Positions 7,875 through 16,398 of a stretch of DNA of 39,810 bases are shown here, piece by piece. Both the position numbers and the translations under genes were made by a program. The stretch is from Marinoscillum sp964351885 (GTDB lineage Bacteria > Bacteroidota > Bacteroidia > Cytophagales > Cyclobacteriaceae). The number at the start of each line of letters is the position of its first letter. Position 1 is the stretch's first letter. The notes below the pieces were generated by a model. It saw only the letters and a program-made list of their open reading frames with translations, ran no database searches and had not been told where the DNA came from. The stretch covers positions 1 to 39,810 of the forward strand of contig CAYGPP010000022.1 of NCBI GenBank assembly GCA_964351885.1, written 5' to 3'.

Positions 7875-8797
7875 AATCACATACAGAAATAGTTAAGCAG
7901 ATAGCCAACGAATTGGGCTTCTCATTTTGTGGTATAGCCAAAGCGGAATTCCTCGAAGATGAAGCACCGAAACTCGAAGAGTGGCTAAAACGAGGATACC
8001 AAGGCAAGATGGGGTACTTGGAAAATCACTTTGACAAACGGCTTGATCCTACCCTATTAGTGCCAGGAGCCAAATCGGTGGTCTCACTCGTTTACAATTA
8101 CTTTCCCGAAGAAAAGCAACCTGAAGACGCTCCTTACAAGCTTGCTAAGTATGCTTATGGTCAGGATTATCACTTTGTAGTCAAAGACATATTGAAACGC
8201 TTTCTAGAGCGAATCAGAGAAGAGATAGGAGAAGTAGATGGACGAGCGTTCGTAGACTCTGCTCCCGTACACGAACGAGCATGGGCTGCCAAAAGTGGAC
8301 TGGGTTGGGTCGGTAAGAATTCATTATTACTCACCCGATCTATGGGAAGTTTCTTCTTCATTGCGGAGTTGATCGTTGATCTGGAACTTGATCCCGATGG
8401 GCCGACTCAAGATTACTGTGGTACTTGTACGGCTTGCATGGATGCCTGTCCTACTGATGCCATCTCTGCTCCTTATGTAGTAGATGGAAGCCGCTGCATC
8501 TCTTATCTGACCATCGAGCTCAAGGATGAGATTCCCTCAGAGTTCAAAGATAAAATGGAGAATTGGGCTTTTGGCTGTGATATCTGTCAAGATGTATGCC
8601 CTTGGAATCGGTTTGCTAAACCTCACCAAGAGAAAGCATTCCAACCACAAGGCTGGGAGGTCTTCAATAAGCAAGACTGGGAAGAAATGACTGAAGAAGT
8701 ATTCCGAAAAGTCTTTAAAAAGTCCGCAGTGAAACGCACAAAGTTTGGAGGATTGAAGAGGAATATAGATTTCAATATGCAAACCAAAGAATCATGA
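7871..8797 (+). CDS. queG: Epoxyqueuosine reductase QueG
   Basis: QueG reduces epoxyqueuosine to queuosine in tRNA, the last step of queuosine synthesis, using cobalamin and two [4Fe-4S] clusters. The roughly 308-residue protein shows the N-terminal corrinoid-binding domain ('LGFSFCGIAKAEFLEDEAPK', 'MGYLENHFDKRLDP', 'HERAWAAKSGLGWVGKNSLL') and two ferredoxin-like cysteine groups, 'CGTCTACMDACPTDAI' and 'CDICQDVCPWNRF'. I chose the GTG at 7871 because it overlaps the BCCT stop as GTGA; a TTG at 7862 in the same frame is possible. The gene is followed by a 4-base ATGA overlap with the TRIC-like gene. The C-terminus is shorter than in enterobacterial QueG, lacking the HEAT-like tail, which is usual in Bacteroidota. 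Confidence 0.93.
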   Translation: MKSHTEIVKQIANELGFSFCGIAKAEFLEDEAPKLEEWLKRGYQGKMGYLENHFDKRLDPTLLVPGAKSVVSLVYNYFPEEKQPEDAPYKLAKYAYGQDYHFVVKDILKRFLERIREEIGEVDGRAFVDSAPVHERAWAAKSGLGWVGKNSLLLTRSMGSFFFIAELIVDLELDPDGPTQDYCGTCTACMDACPTDAISAPYVVDGSRCISYLTIELKDEIPSEFKDKMENWAFGCDICQDVCPWNRFAKPHQEKAFQPQGWEVFNKQDWEEMTEEVFRKVFKKSAVKRTKFGGLKRNIDFNMQTKES

Positions 8798-9393
8798 CCA
8801 TACTTTACTTCATCGATCTATTGGGCACGATGGTGTTTGCCATAAGTGGTGCTTTAACCGCCAAGGGAAAGCAGTTGGATCTTTTTGGGATCTCTGCGGT
8901 TGCGTTCATTACGGCACTTGGTGGCGGCACACTTCGCGATCTTCTGATGGGAATTACTCCAGTGGCTTGGATGACCGATCTCACTTATTTAATCATGATC
9001 GCAATAGGAATTATTTGTGCGATGCTTTTCGGTAAAGCTGTTTTGAAACTCCGAAAAACATTCTTTTTGTTTGACACGATCGGCATCTCGGTTTTCACAG
9101 TCTTAGGGATTCAAAAAGCACTGAATATTGGCATCTCACCTACCATAGCCATCATGATGGGCATGGTTTCGGCTGTTTTCGGTGGAGTGACTCGTGATAT
9201 TGTATGTAACGAAATCCCTTTGATTTTTCGAAAGGAGATTTATGCCCTTACTTGCCTTTTTGGAGGAGTGGTTTATATCCTATTGGATATGGTGGAGATT
9301 GACAGGATGATCAATGTAGTCGTCACTTGTGCCATCATTATTGTCTTTAGAGGATTGGCAGCAAAGTATCATTGGAAGTTGCCTAGTGTTTGA
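8794..9393 (+). CDS. TRIC/YicG-type cation channel family protein (UPF0126)
   Basis: The 199-residue membrane protein has the internally duplicated three-helix fold of the UPF0126/YicG family, prokaryotic relatives of trimeric intracellular cation channels. Repeat 1 contains 'GTMVFAISGALTAKGKQLD' and 'ALGGGTLRDLL'; repeat 2 contains 'DTIGISVFTVLGIQKAL' and 'GMVSAVFGGVTRDIVCNEIP'. The paired glycine-rich 'GGGTLRD' and 'GGVTRD' turns are the signature. Some homologues have been proposed to transport glycine or to conduct K+; which applies here is unknown. It is last in the BCCT-queG unit, with an ATGA overlap to queG. Confidence 0.88.
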   Translation: MTILYFIDLLGTMVFAISGALTAKGKQLDLFGISAVAFITALGGGTLRDLLMGITPVAWMTDLTYLIMIAIGIICAMLFGKAVLKLRKTFFLFDTIGISVFTVLGIQKALNIGISPTIAIMMGMVSAVFGGVTRDIVCNEIPLIFRKEIYALTCLFGGVVYILLDMVEIDRMINVVVTCAIIIVFRGLAAKYHWKLPSV

Positions 9394-9408
9394 ATCTCTC
9401 TAAATTTA
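9379..9408 (+). promoter_or_regulatory. Candidate purU promoter (TTG-N19-TAAATTTA)
   Basis: A TTG at 9379-9381 is followed after exactly 19 bases by TAAATTTA at 9401-9408, one base from the Bacteroidota TAnnTTTG consensus. The predicted transcription start lies about 35 bases before the purU ATG. The -33 part overlaps the end of the preceding gene. Confidence 0.5.
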
Positions 9409-9449
9409 CCGAACCCAAACAACAGCCCTGAATAACACCATCAAAAAAT

Positions 9450-10313
9450 ATGGGTATAAAAAACAACGCAATCCTTCTCATTCACTGTGCAGACCGAAAA
9501 GGACTTATTAATACGGTCACGAATTTCCTTTATGAGCACAATGGAAATATCGTGGATCTGGATGAGCATGTGGCTAAGACAGAGGAAATGTTCTTCATGC
9601 GTGTGGAGTGGGAATTGGAAAATTTCGATATCCCAAAAGCCCAAATTCGTTCAGTCTTTGAAGAGCAGATAGCTTCCAATATTGACATGAATTGGGAACT
9701 TCATTTTACAGTTAAGAAACCTCGGATGGCTGTCTTTGTATCAAAGGCTTCTCACTGCCTTTACGATATTTTAGCTCGACACTTCTCGGGTGAGTGGCAA
9801 ATAGAAATTCCGGCGATTATTTCCAATCATCAATTACATCAGGAGATCGCCGAGCGATTTGATATTCCCTTCTACTATTTCGAAATAAACAAGGATAACA
9901 AGACTGAGGCTGAAGAGGAGCAGAGAAAATTGCTTTCAGAATTAAATGTTGATTTTCTGATTCTAGCTAGATATATGCAAATTCTCAGTGATGATTTCAT
10001 CCAAGCGTACCCCAATAAAATCATCAACATACACCACAGTTTTTTACCCGCTTTCGCCGGCGCGAAACCTTATCACCGTGCACATGAGCGCGGTGTGAAG
10101 ATCATTGGGGCAACCTGTCACTATGTAACAGCCGACCTAGATGCAGGTCCAATCTTAGAACAAGATGTGGTAAAAATCAGTCATAAAGACTCTGTAGAAG
10201 ACCTTGTCAGAAAAGGTAAAGACTTGGAGAAAATAGTCCTATCGCGTGGCATATGGACACACTTGCAGCGAAAGGCGTTAGTACATCAGAATAAAACAGT
10301 GATTTTTGATTGA
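9450..10313 (+). CDS. purU: Formyltetrahydrofolate deformylase
   Basis: PurU hydrolyses 10-formyl-tetrahydrofolate to formate and tetrahydrofolate, balancing one-carbon pools and feeding formate to purine synthesis. The 287-residue protein has an N-terminal ACT regulatory domain (about residues 7-80, 'AILLIHCADRKGLINTVTNF') and a formyltransferase-fold domain with the catalytic Asn-His-Asp set in 'INIHHSFLPAFAGAKPYHRA' and 'GATCHYVTADLDAGPILEQD'. Length is standard. It appears monocistronic, with a promoter candidate at 9379-9408, and it converges on the aminotransferase gene with a single base between the two stop codons. Confidence 0.95.
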   Translation: MGIKNNAILLIHCADRKGLINTVTNFLYEHNGNIVDLDEHVAKTEEMFFMRVEWELENFDIPKAQIRSVFEEQIASNIDMNWELHFTVKKPRMAVFVSKASHCLYDILARHFSGEWQIEIPAIISNHQLHQEIAERFDIPFYYFEINKDNKTEAEEEQRKLLSELNVDFLILARYMQILSDDFIQAYPNKIINIHHSFLPAFAGAKPYHRAHERGVKIIGATCHYVTADLDAGPILEQDVVKISHKDSVEDLVRKGKDLEKIVLSRGIWTHLQRKALVHQNKTVIFD

Positions 10314-10319
10314 ATCAAA
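10305..10319. terminator. 15-bp palindrome holding both convergent stop codons
   Basis: TTTGATTGAATCAAA is a perfect inverted repeat around one G. It contains the purU TGA (10311-10313, plus) and the aminotransferase TGA (10315-10317, minus). It may act as a weak shared terminator in either direction, but the stem is AT-rich and lacks a clear T run. Confidence 0.35.
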
Positions 10320-11622
10320 CCGACTCACAATACTCCATCACACCATCCTTAATCCGCTGAAAAGTCTCTTTTAATATCTCCTCATTCTCTTCTAATAACG
10401 TCAATCTGAAACCTAATAGGTTAGAAGCAAAAGATGATATAGGAACAATGCAAACATTCTTGGCGGCAAGCAAATAATACACAAAACGCTTATCCAAAGT
10501 CATGGATTTATCATCCAACCAATTATCTAATAGCGCTTGTACTTTTTCATCCTTTATATTCATTGACTGTCGCTCGTTGAGGACGCCATGCTCAAAAATC
10601 ATGGTATTGTAAAACGCTCCATTTGTCTGGTTAAATTTGACATACGGTACATCTTTGAAGACTTCATGAAGATAAGCACTTCGTTTCCCTATCTTCTCTT
10701 TTGTATGCTCAATAAACTCAAAGTAGCGCTCATCCTGCATGATCCTTGGGATTGAAACCTGCGGCAGTTTAGTGGAGCTCACCTCTATCATCTTAGCATT
10801 ATCAATGGTTTCACATAAGCGAGCAAACTCTCGATCACTGGTACGATTATAATATTCGGCCCAGCCACATCTTGCCCCCGGCCATGGAAATTCTTTGGAT
10901 ATGCCCTTGAGGGAAATAGCAGGGACATCCCCAATTACCTCCGCAAGTGTGCAAGTCTTAGCTCCATTATAGACGATGTTCATATAGATTTCGTCACAGA
11001 TCAGAAAGAGGTTAAATTCCTTGGCAATTGCCACCATCTGTCCCAGAATATCCTTCGGATAGACCATGCCCGTTGGATTGTCAGGATTAATAATCAATAT
11101 ACCAACGATACTCGGATTATACTTTACCTTTTGGCGCAAGTCATCCATGTCAGGATACCAAGAGTTGTCAGGATCCAACTTATAAGTAATCGGTTCGTGA
11201 TTGGCGTGAGCTGCTTCTGCAGATGAATGGGTGGAGTAAGCAGGAGATGGCCCAATTACTCGAGATGTAGGTAGCAAGTATTGGTAAACCTTCTGGATAG
11301 CATCACCCAGTCCGTTGAAAAAAGTAATGTCCTGAGGGCTAATTTGAACACCTCCTCTTTTGTTATTCAATTCGGCTAAAAACTGACGTGTACCAAGCAC
11401 ACCTTTGGAGTGGCTATAACCATAAGTGGAATCATCATGGAGCAAACCGGCTATAATCTCCTTCATCCAACCAGGAAGTTTATGATTTTTCTGTACCGGA
11501 TCACCAATATTCTCCCACAGGATCGAATAACCCAACTCTTCCAATTGTTCGGCTTTCTTAACTATCCCACGAATTTCATAGGTTAGTTCGTTAGCTCCGT
11601 CTCTAAGTAATTTCTGTCTCAT
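10315..11622 (-). CDS. Class I/II PLP-dependent aminotransferase
   Basis: The 435-residue protein is a fold-type I aminotransferase. Recognisable parts are the N-terminal 'ILWENIGDPVQKNHKLPGWM', 'YGYSHSKGVLGTRQFLAELN', the PLP ring-stacking and binding segments 'FFNGLGDAIQKVY' and 'IINPDNPTGMVYP', 'LICDEIYMNIVY', the Schiff-base lysine in 'LKGISKEFPWPGARCGW' (Lys243), and 'SFASNLLGFRLTLLEENEEI' with the carboxylate-binding arginine. Such proteins in Bacteroidota are generally annotated only as aspartate- or alanine-type aminotransferases; the amino donor cannot be fixed from sequence. It converges on purU and is divergent from the M3 peptidase across a 326-base gap. Confidence 0.88.
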   Translation of the reverse strand: MRQKLLRDGANELTYEIRGIVKKAEQLEELGYSILWENIGDPVQKNHKLPGWMKEIIAGLLHDDSTYGYSHSKGVLGTRQFLAELNNKRGGVQISPQDITFFNGLGDAIQKVYQYLLPTSRVIGPSPAYSTHSSAEAAHANHEPITYKLDPDNSWYPDMDDLRQKVKYNPSIVGILIINPDNPTGMVYPKDILGQMVAIAKEFNLFLICDEIYMNIVYNGAKTCTLAEVIGDVPAISLKGISKEFPWPGARCGWAEYYNRTSDREFARLCETIDNAKMIEVSSTKLPQVSIPRIMQDERYFEFIEHTKEKIGKRSAYLHEVFKDVPYVKFNQTNGAFYNTMIFEHGVLNERQSMNIKDEKVQALLDNWLDDKSMTLDKRFVYYLLAAKNVCIVPISSFASNLLGFRLTLLEENEEILKETFQRIKDGVMEYCESV

Positions 11623-11948
11623 GCGCTAAAAATGAATCCACGAAGTTAGGAGAAAGCCTAGGTGATTTGAAAAATAGCCAAAGATTATTTCAGAGAAATG
11701 AGATTGGACACTTTTCCATTCTGACAAATGACAGAGCAATAAAAATGAAGGCCCAGGATGCCACTCAAGATGTAGTAAATCATATGATTGAATAGACAAG
11801 TAATACATGAAGCAGATTGTCCAAAGCCAGTTTCTTGGCATTGATCACACTCCAAAACCCTTGAAGTAATCCTGCATTTTGATGCGCTAGTTCCTAACCA
11901 AAATCGCTCATTATTACCTAACTTCATGGACGAATAAACAATTGAATT
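11623..11948. other. Gene-free divergent region before the M3 peptidase
   Basis: The 326 bases between the divergent aminotransferase and M3 peptidase genes hold no supported gene. Short minus-strand frames occur but have no start context or recognisable domain. A perfect 12-bp palindrome, AATCATATGATT (11778-11789), could be a regulator site. TAACTTCA at 11919-11926 is a poor match to a -7 element for the peptidase gene. Confidence 0.4.
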
Positions 11949-14066
11949 ATGAAACAAATCCTATACGTTTTCGGCATCATGTTATTAGTCAGTTGCCAAG
12001 CACCAACAGAAAAAGCAGAAGCCCTATCAACAGATAACCCGTTTTACCAAGAGTGGGGTACACCCTATGGCGTGCCTCCTTTTGAGCAGATCAAAGATGG
12101 GCACTATATGACGGCTTTTGAGGCCGGCATGGCTCAGCAGATAGAAGAAGTAGAAATTATTGCGAACAGTACTCAGCCACCATCATTTGAGAATACTGTA
12201 GAGGCTTTCGAGAAATCTGGAGCGCTGTTAACAAAAGTGAGTAGTGTGTTTTTCAACCTCTCCTCGGCAAATACTAATGATTCGCTCAAGTCAATATCAC
12301 GTACTATAAGTCCAAAACTGTCTGCTCACAATGACAATATATTCCTCAATAAAAATTTCTATGAAAGGGTAAAAACGCTCTATGATCAGCGCGAAGATTT
12401 GTCCCTGACAGAAGAGCAAAACAAGCTACTGGAAGACTACCACACTACGTTCGTTCGAGCTGGAGCAGCACTGAATGATGAGCAACAAGCCACCATGAGA
12501 TCCTTGAATGAAAAGCTCTCCAAGCTTACTGTCGAATTTGGAGAAAACGTACTGAACGAGACCAACAAATTTGAAATGGTACTCACAAGCGATGATCTTG
12601 GAGGCCTACCTGAAAGCGTAAAGGCTGCCGGAGCTGATGCTGCAAAAGAAAGAGGGTACGACGGGAAATATGTTTTTACCACACATCGTCCCAGCTTATA
12701 TCCGTTCATCACCTACTCCACTCAGCGCGGCCTCCGTGAGCGCCTGAAAAAGGGATATATCAATCGGGGTAATAATGATGACGAAAATGACAACAAAGAA
12801 TTGGTTCGGCAAATAGTGAACCTGCGTTTGGAGAAAGCCAGATTATTAGGATACAATACCTGGGCAGATTACATGCTTCAGGAGCGAATGCTCAACTCAC
12901 CAGACAAAGTATTCGCCCTACTAGACAAGGTTTGGCCTGCTACCTTGAAGGCAGCAAAAAGCGAACGCGCCCAAATGAAAACCATGGCTAAGAAAGAAGG
13001 TCAAGATTTTGAAATCATGCCGTGGGACTGGTGGCATTATGCCGAGAAGATCAAAATAGATCAATATAATCTTGACGAAAACGAGATAAGACCTTACCTC
13101 AAAGTGGACAATGTAATCAAGGGCACTTTTATTCTAGCAGAAAAACTCTTCGGGCTGACTTTCGAAGAAAAGGATGATATCCCAAAATACCATCCTGATG
13201 TGAGAACATATACTGTGAAGAATGAGAAAGGTGAATTGATTGGAGTTTACCTTTCTGACTGGTTTTACCGTGGGAGCAAAAGAGGGGGAGCATGGATGAA
13301 TAATTACCGTGACCAGAGCAATATGAACGGAAACAATGTGATTCCAATCATAACTAACGTGGGAAACTTCACTAAACCAACTGGTGACACGCCATCACTC
13401 CTTTCTCAGGATGAAGCAGAAACGATGTTTCATGAATTTGGTCATGCACTCCATGGGTTGCTTTCTGAGTGTACTTATCCTTCTATCTCAGGTACTTCTA
13501 CCCCAAGAGATTTTGTAGAGTTTCCTTCTCAAGTATTGGAAAATTGGGTGTTCGCTCCAGAAATGCTAGCGCTATATGCTTTTCATTACGAAACTGGCGA
13601 AGTAATGCCGGGTGAACTTGTAGCCAAGATTAAAAAGGCCGGCACTTTCAATCAAGGATTTTCATCAGCAGAAACTCTGTCCGCTACGTATCTGGATATG
13701 GCATACCATACGATCACTGAGCCTTTGAAAGGCAGCATTGACGAGTTTGAAAAAGCTGCGATGACCAAAATAGGTATGATTGAGGCGATAGTTCCGAGAT
13801 ACAGGACAGGTTACTTCCAACATGCTTTTTCCGATCCTGAAGGTTATTCTTCTGGTTACTATAGCTACCTGAACTCTGCGGTAATGGACGCAGATGCTTT
13901 TGGTGCTTTCCAAGAAAATGGATTGTTTGACGAAGCAACGGCCAATGCATTTAGAGAACAAATTCTCTCAAAAGGTGGCACTCGTGATGCGCTGGATATG
14001 TATGTGGCATTCCGTGGCAGAGAGCCGGAAATCCTCCCTCTTCTGAAAAGACGAGGGTTTAAATGA
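11949..14066 (+). CDS. M3 family zinc oligopeptidase / peptidyl-dipeptidase, lipoprotein
   Basis: The 705-residue protein belongs to the thimet oligopeptidase (M3) family that cleaves short peptides; the closest type is dipeptidyl carboxypeptidase Dcp. A lipobox 'LLVSC' (Cys16) predicts export and lipid anchoring. The middle contains the long helical domain. The active site is 'MFHEFGHALHGLLSE', whose HEFGH starts at His495 and supplies two zinc ligands and the catalytic Glu. The third ligand is probably the Glu in 'FVEFPSQVLENW'. The substrate-binding C-terminal region 'RYRTGYFQHAFSDPEGYSSG' followed by 'YYSYLNS' is intact. Length matches the family. It is monocistronic and followed by a strong terminator shared with dnaK. 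Confidence 0.93.
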   Translation: MKQILYVFGIMLLVSCQAPTEKAEALSTDNPFYQEWGTPYGVPPFEQIKDGHYMTAFEAGMAQQIEEVEIIANSTQPPSFENTVEAFEKSGALLTKVSSVFFNLSSANTNDSLKSISRTISPKLSAHNDNIFLNKNFYERVKTLYDQREDLSLTEEQNKLLEDYHTTFVRAGAALNDEQQATMRSLNEKLSKLTVEFGENVLNETNKFEMVLTSDDLGGLPESVKAAGADAAKERGYDGKYVFTTHRPSLYPFITYSTQRGLRERLKKGYINRGNNDDENDNKELVRQIVNLRLEKARLLGYNTWADYMLQERMLNSPDKVFALLDKVWPATLKAAKSERAQMKTMAKKEGQDFEIMPWDWWHYAEKIKIDQYNLDENEIRPYLKVDNVIKGTFILAEKLFGLTFEEKDDIPKYHPDVRTYTVKNEKGELIGVYLSDWFYRGSKRGGAWMNNYRDQSNMNGNNVIPIITNVGNFTKPTGDTPSLLSQDEAETMFHEFGHALHGLLSECTYPSISGTSTPRDFVEFPSQVLENWVFAPEMLALYAFHYETGEVMPGELVAKIKKAGTFNQGFSSAETLSATYLDMAYHTITEPLKGSIDEFEKAAMTKIGMIEAIVPRYRTGYFQHAFSDPEGYSSGYYSYLNSAVMDADAFGAFQENGLFDEATANAFREQILSKGGTRDALDMYVAFRGREPEILPLLKRRGFK

Positions 14067-14104
14067 ATTAAGCAATTGAAGATTGAATTCTTCTGAAAAT
14101 CGCA

Positions 14105-14146
14105 TTAAAAAACCCTTCCCGTTTTCACGAGAAGGGTTTTTTTTAT
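14105..14146. terminator. Strong bidirectional terminator between M3 peptidase and dnaK
   Basis: AAAAAACCCTTC pairs with GAAGGGTTTTTT around a short loop, giving a stem flanked by A and T runs. It therefore works for the plus-strand peptidase gene ending at 14066 and for dnaK, which converges on it and ends at 14185. Confidence 0.85.
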
Positions 14147-14184
14147 TATAGAAGATGTAGAGAAATATTCGAGTCCAAATAGGA

Positions 14185-16122
14185 TTACTTCTTCTCTTCC
14201 TCGGCTTCTACCTCTTCGAACTCTACATCTGAGACATCAGAATCAGAACCCCCTTCTGGCTGTGCCCCTCCTGTCGGATCAGCACCTTGAGCTCCATCAG
14301 CTCCACCTGCAGCAGCTTGTGCAGCGTAGATTTCCTGCGAAGCAGCTTGCCATGCAGCGTTCAACGCTTCCATACCAGCATCAATTCCTGCCAAATCTTT
14401 AGCAGCATGTGATTCTTTCAGCTTAGTCAAAGCACCATCAACAGCAGTTTTATTGTCAGGAGAAAGTTTTTCACCGTACTCTTTCAACTGACTCTCCGTT
14501 TGGAAAATCAATGAATCCGCTTGGTTCAATTTTTCTACTGTCTCCTTGGCTACTTTATCAGCTTCCGCATTGGCCGTAGCTTCTTGCTTCATTTTTTCGA
14601 TTTCCTCATCAGTCAATCCTGAAGAAGCTTCGATTCTGATTTTTTGCTCTTTGTTAGTCCCCTTGTCCTTAGCAGACACATTCATGATACCATTGGCATC
14701 TATATCGAATGTTACTTCGATCTGTGGTGTACCTCTTTGTGCTGGAGGAATCCCATCCAAATGGAATCTACCGATCGTTCTGTTGTCTTTTGCCATTGGA
14801 CGCTCCCCTTGCAATACGTGAATTTCCACAGAAGGCTGATTGTCAGCAGCAGTAGAGAACGTCTCAGATTTCTTAGAAGGAATCGTCGTGTTTGACTCAA
14901 TCAACTTGGTCATCACACCGCCCATAGTCTCGATACCGAGAGAAAGTGGAGTCACATCCAAAAGAAGTACGTCTTTCACTTCTCCAGTCAATACACCACC
15001 TTGGATGGCAGCACCAATTGCTACTACCTCATCAGGATTCACTCCTTTTGATGGTTTCTTACCGAAGAACTTCTCTACTTCCTCTACGATTTTTGGAATA
15101 CGAGTAGATCCACCTACCAAGATTACTTCGTCGATTTCAGATGGAGCAAGTCCCGCATCTGACAGTGCTTTCTTACATGGCTCCATTGACCTGCGTACCA
15201 AATCTTCACTCAATTGCTCGAATTTGCTTCTAGAAAGAGAACGTACCAAATGCTTTGGCACACCGTCTACAGGCATGATATATGGCAAGTTGATCTCAGT
15301 AGAAGATGAAGAAGAAAGCTCAATTTTCGCTTTCTCAGCAGCTTCTTTCAAACGCTGAAGTGCCATTGGATCTTTTCTAAGATCAAGTCCTTCATCATTT
15401 TTGAATTCGTCAGCTAACCACTGAATGATCACACCATCAAAGTCATCACCACCAAGATGAACATCCCCATTGGTAGATTTCACTTCAAATACGCCATCAC
15501 CAAGTTCCAATACAGAAATATCGAATGTACCACCACCAAGGTCATACACTGCGATCTTCATGTCAGCATTTTTCTTATCCAATCCATAAGCCAAAGCAGC
15601 TGCTGTAGGCTCATTGATGATTCTCTTCACTTCCAACCCGGCAATTTGTCCGGCTTCTTTAGTGGCCTGACGCTCTGCATCGTTGAAGTATGCAGGTACA
15701 GTGACAACTGCTTCAGTTACTTCTTGACCTAAGAAATCTTCAGCTGTAGACTTCATCTTCTGAAGGATCATAGCCGAAAGCTCTTGTGGAGTATAATTTC
15801 TGTCTCCGATTTTTACTCTTACAGTATCATTCGATCCTGCTTCAAGTTCGTAAGTGACATTCTTACGTTCAGCAGAAACTTCTGAGTACTTCTTACCCAT
15901 AAATCTTTTAACTGAACTTATTGTGTTTTTTGGATTGGTAATAGCCTGGCGTTTTGCTGGATCTCCAACTTTACGCTCACCATTACCATTGTCCAAAAAC
16001 GCAACGATAGAAGGTGTCGTTCTGCGTCCTTCGCTGTTTTGAATGACTACAGGTTCATTTCCTTCCATTACCGCCACGCAGGAGTTGGTAGTACCTAAGT
16101 CAATACCGATAATTTTTCCCAT
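14185..16122 (-). CDS. dnaK: Molecular chaperone DnaK (Hsp70)
   Basis: DnaK is the cytoplasmic Hsp70 ATPase that folds and refolds proteins with DnaJ and GrpE. The 645-residue protein begins 'GKIIGIDLGTTNSCVAVMEG', contains the ATPase signatures 'IAVYDLGGGTFDISVLELG' and 'VILVGGSTRIPKI', the linker-to-substrate domain 'DVLLLDVTPLSLGIETMGGV', and an acidic C-terminal tail ending 'EEVEAEEEKK' preceded by a Gly/Ala/Gln-rich segment. Length is standard. It is transcribed alone here; dnaJ and grpE are not adjacent. Its upstream region has no CIRCE element but a sigma-54-like -24/-12 sequence and an inverted repeat (see 16178-16244). Confidence 0.98.
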   Translation of the reverse strand: MGKIIGIDLGTTNSCVAVMEGNEPVVIQNSEGRRTTPSIVAFLDNGNGERKVGDPAKRQAITNPKNTISSVKRFMGKKYSEVSAERKNVTYELEAGSNDTVRVKIGDRNYTPQELSAMILQKMKSTAEDFLGQEVTEAVVTVPAYFNDAERQATKEAGQIAGLEVKRIINEPTAAALAYGLDKKNADMKIAVYDLGGGTFDISVLELGDGVFEVKSTNGDVHLGGDDFDGVIIQWLADEFKNDEGLDLRKDPMALQRLKEAAEKAKIELSSSSSTEINLPYIMPVDGVPKHLVRSLSRSKFEQLSEDLVRRSMEPCKKALSDAGLAPSEIDEVILVGGSTRIPKIVEEVEKFFGKKPSKGVNPDEVVAIGAAIQGGVLTGEVKDVLLLDVTPLSLGIETMGGVMTKLIESNTTIPSKKSETFSTAADNQPSVEIHVLQGERPMAKDNRTIGRFHLDGIPPAQRGTPQIEVTFDIDANGIMNVSAKDKGTNKEQKIRIEASSGLTDEEIEKMKQEATANAEADKVAKETVEKLNQADSLIFQTESQLKEYGEKLSPDNKTAVDGALTKLKESHAAKDLAGIDAGMEALNAAWQAASQEIYAAQAAAGGADGAQGADPTGGAQPEGGSDSDVSDVEFEEVEAEEEKK

Positions 16123-16177
16123 TGTGTGTCTATTTTATAATTAAGTATCTTGAAATTTCTATTTACACACAGAGGTA

Positions 16178-16194
16178 ATCAATGGTTGTGCCAA
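16178..16194 (-). promoter_or_regulatory. Sigma-54-like -24/-12 promoter upstream of dnaK
   Basis: On the minus strand the sequence TTGGCACAACCATTGAT matches the sigma-54 pattern TGGCAC-N5-TTGCW except that the C of the -12 GC is A. The GG-to-G spacing is the required 12. The predicted start would lie about 45 bases before the dnaK ATG. An alternative is a sigma-A promoter with TACCTCTG as an imperfect -7 element overlapping its downstream edge. Confidence 0.45.
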
Positions 16195-16223
16195 CCCTAG
16201 TTGCGGACTTTGATGACAGCATA

Positions 16224-16244
16224 ATTGTGACACATTGTCATAAT
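16224..16244. promoter_or_regulatory. Inverted repeat in the dnaK / 16399 divergent region
   Basis: TGACA-CAT-TGTCA is a perfect inverted repeat that extends outward, with one mismatch, to ATTgTGACA and TGTCAtAAT. It lies about 30 bases upstream of the sigma-54-like element of dnaK, a plausible place for an activator or repressor dimer, and 155 bases upstream of the divergent gene. The 276 bases between the two genes hold nothing else I recognise. Confidence 0.45.
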
Positions 16245-16398
16245 CACTTAAAAATATTTAGCACAAATCGATATAATCGGTCATCTATGCAGGTTACTAT
16301 TAGGTCTTAAGTCAGATTTATTAAAAATTTACATTGAATGAGCATTGCTTTTTTTAACTTAACCTTATCAACCAAAACTACTTCCTAACATAACAATC

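Noticed and set aside
11685..11957. Minus-strand cysteine-rich 90-codon frame between the aminotransferase and M3 peptidase genes
   Set aside because: Its start lies inside the M3 peptidase signal-peptide codons, it matches no domain, and the CxxC pairs have no zinc-binding context. It is better read as non-coding upstream sequence.
14546..15732. Several plus-strand ORFs of 80-170 codons across dnaK
   Set aside because: They are antisense shadows of a highly conserved gene with strong codon bias and have no recognisable products.
16123..16398. CIRCE (HrcA operator) expected upstream of dnaK
   Set aside because: No TTAGCACTC-N9-GAGTGCTAA or close variant is present on either strand.
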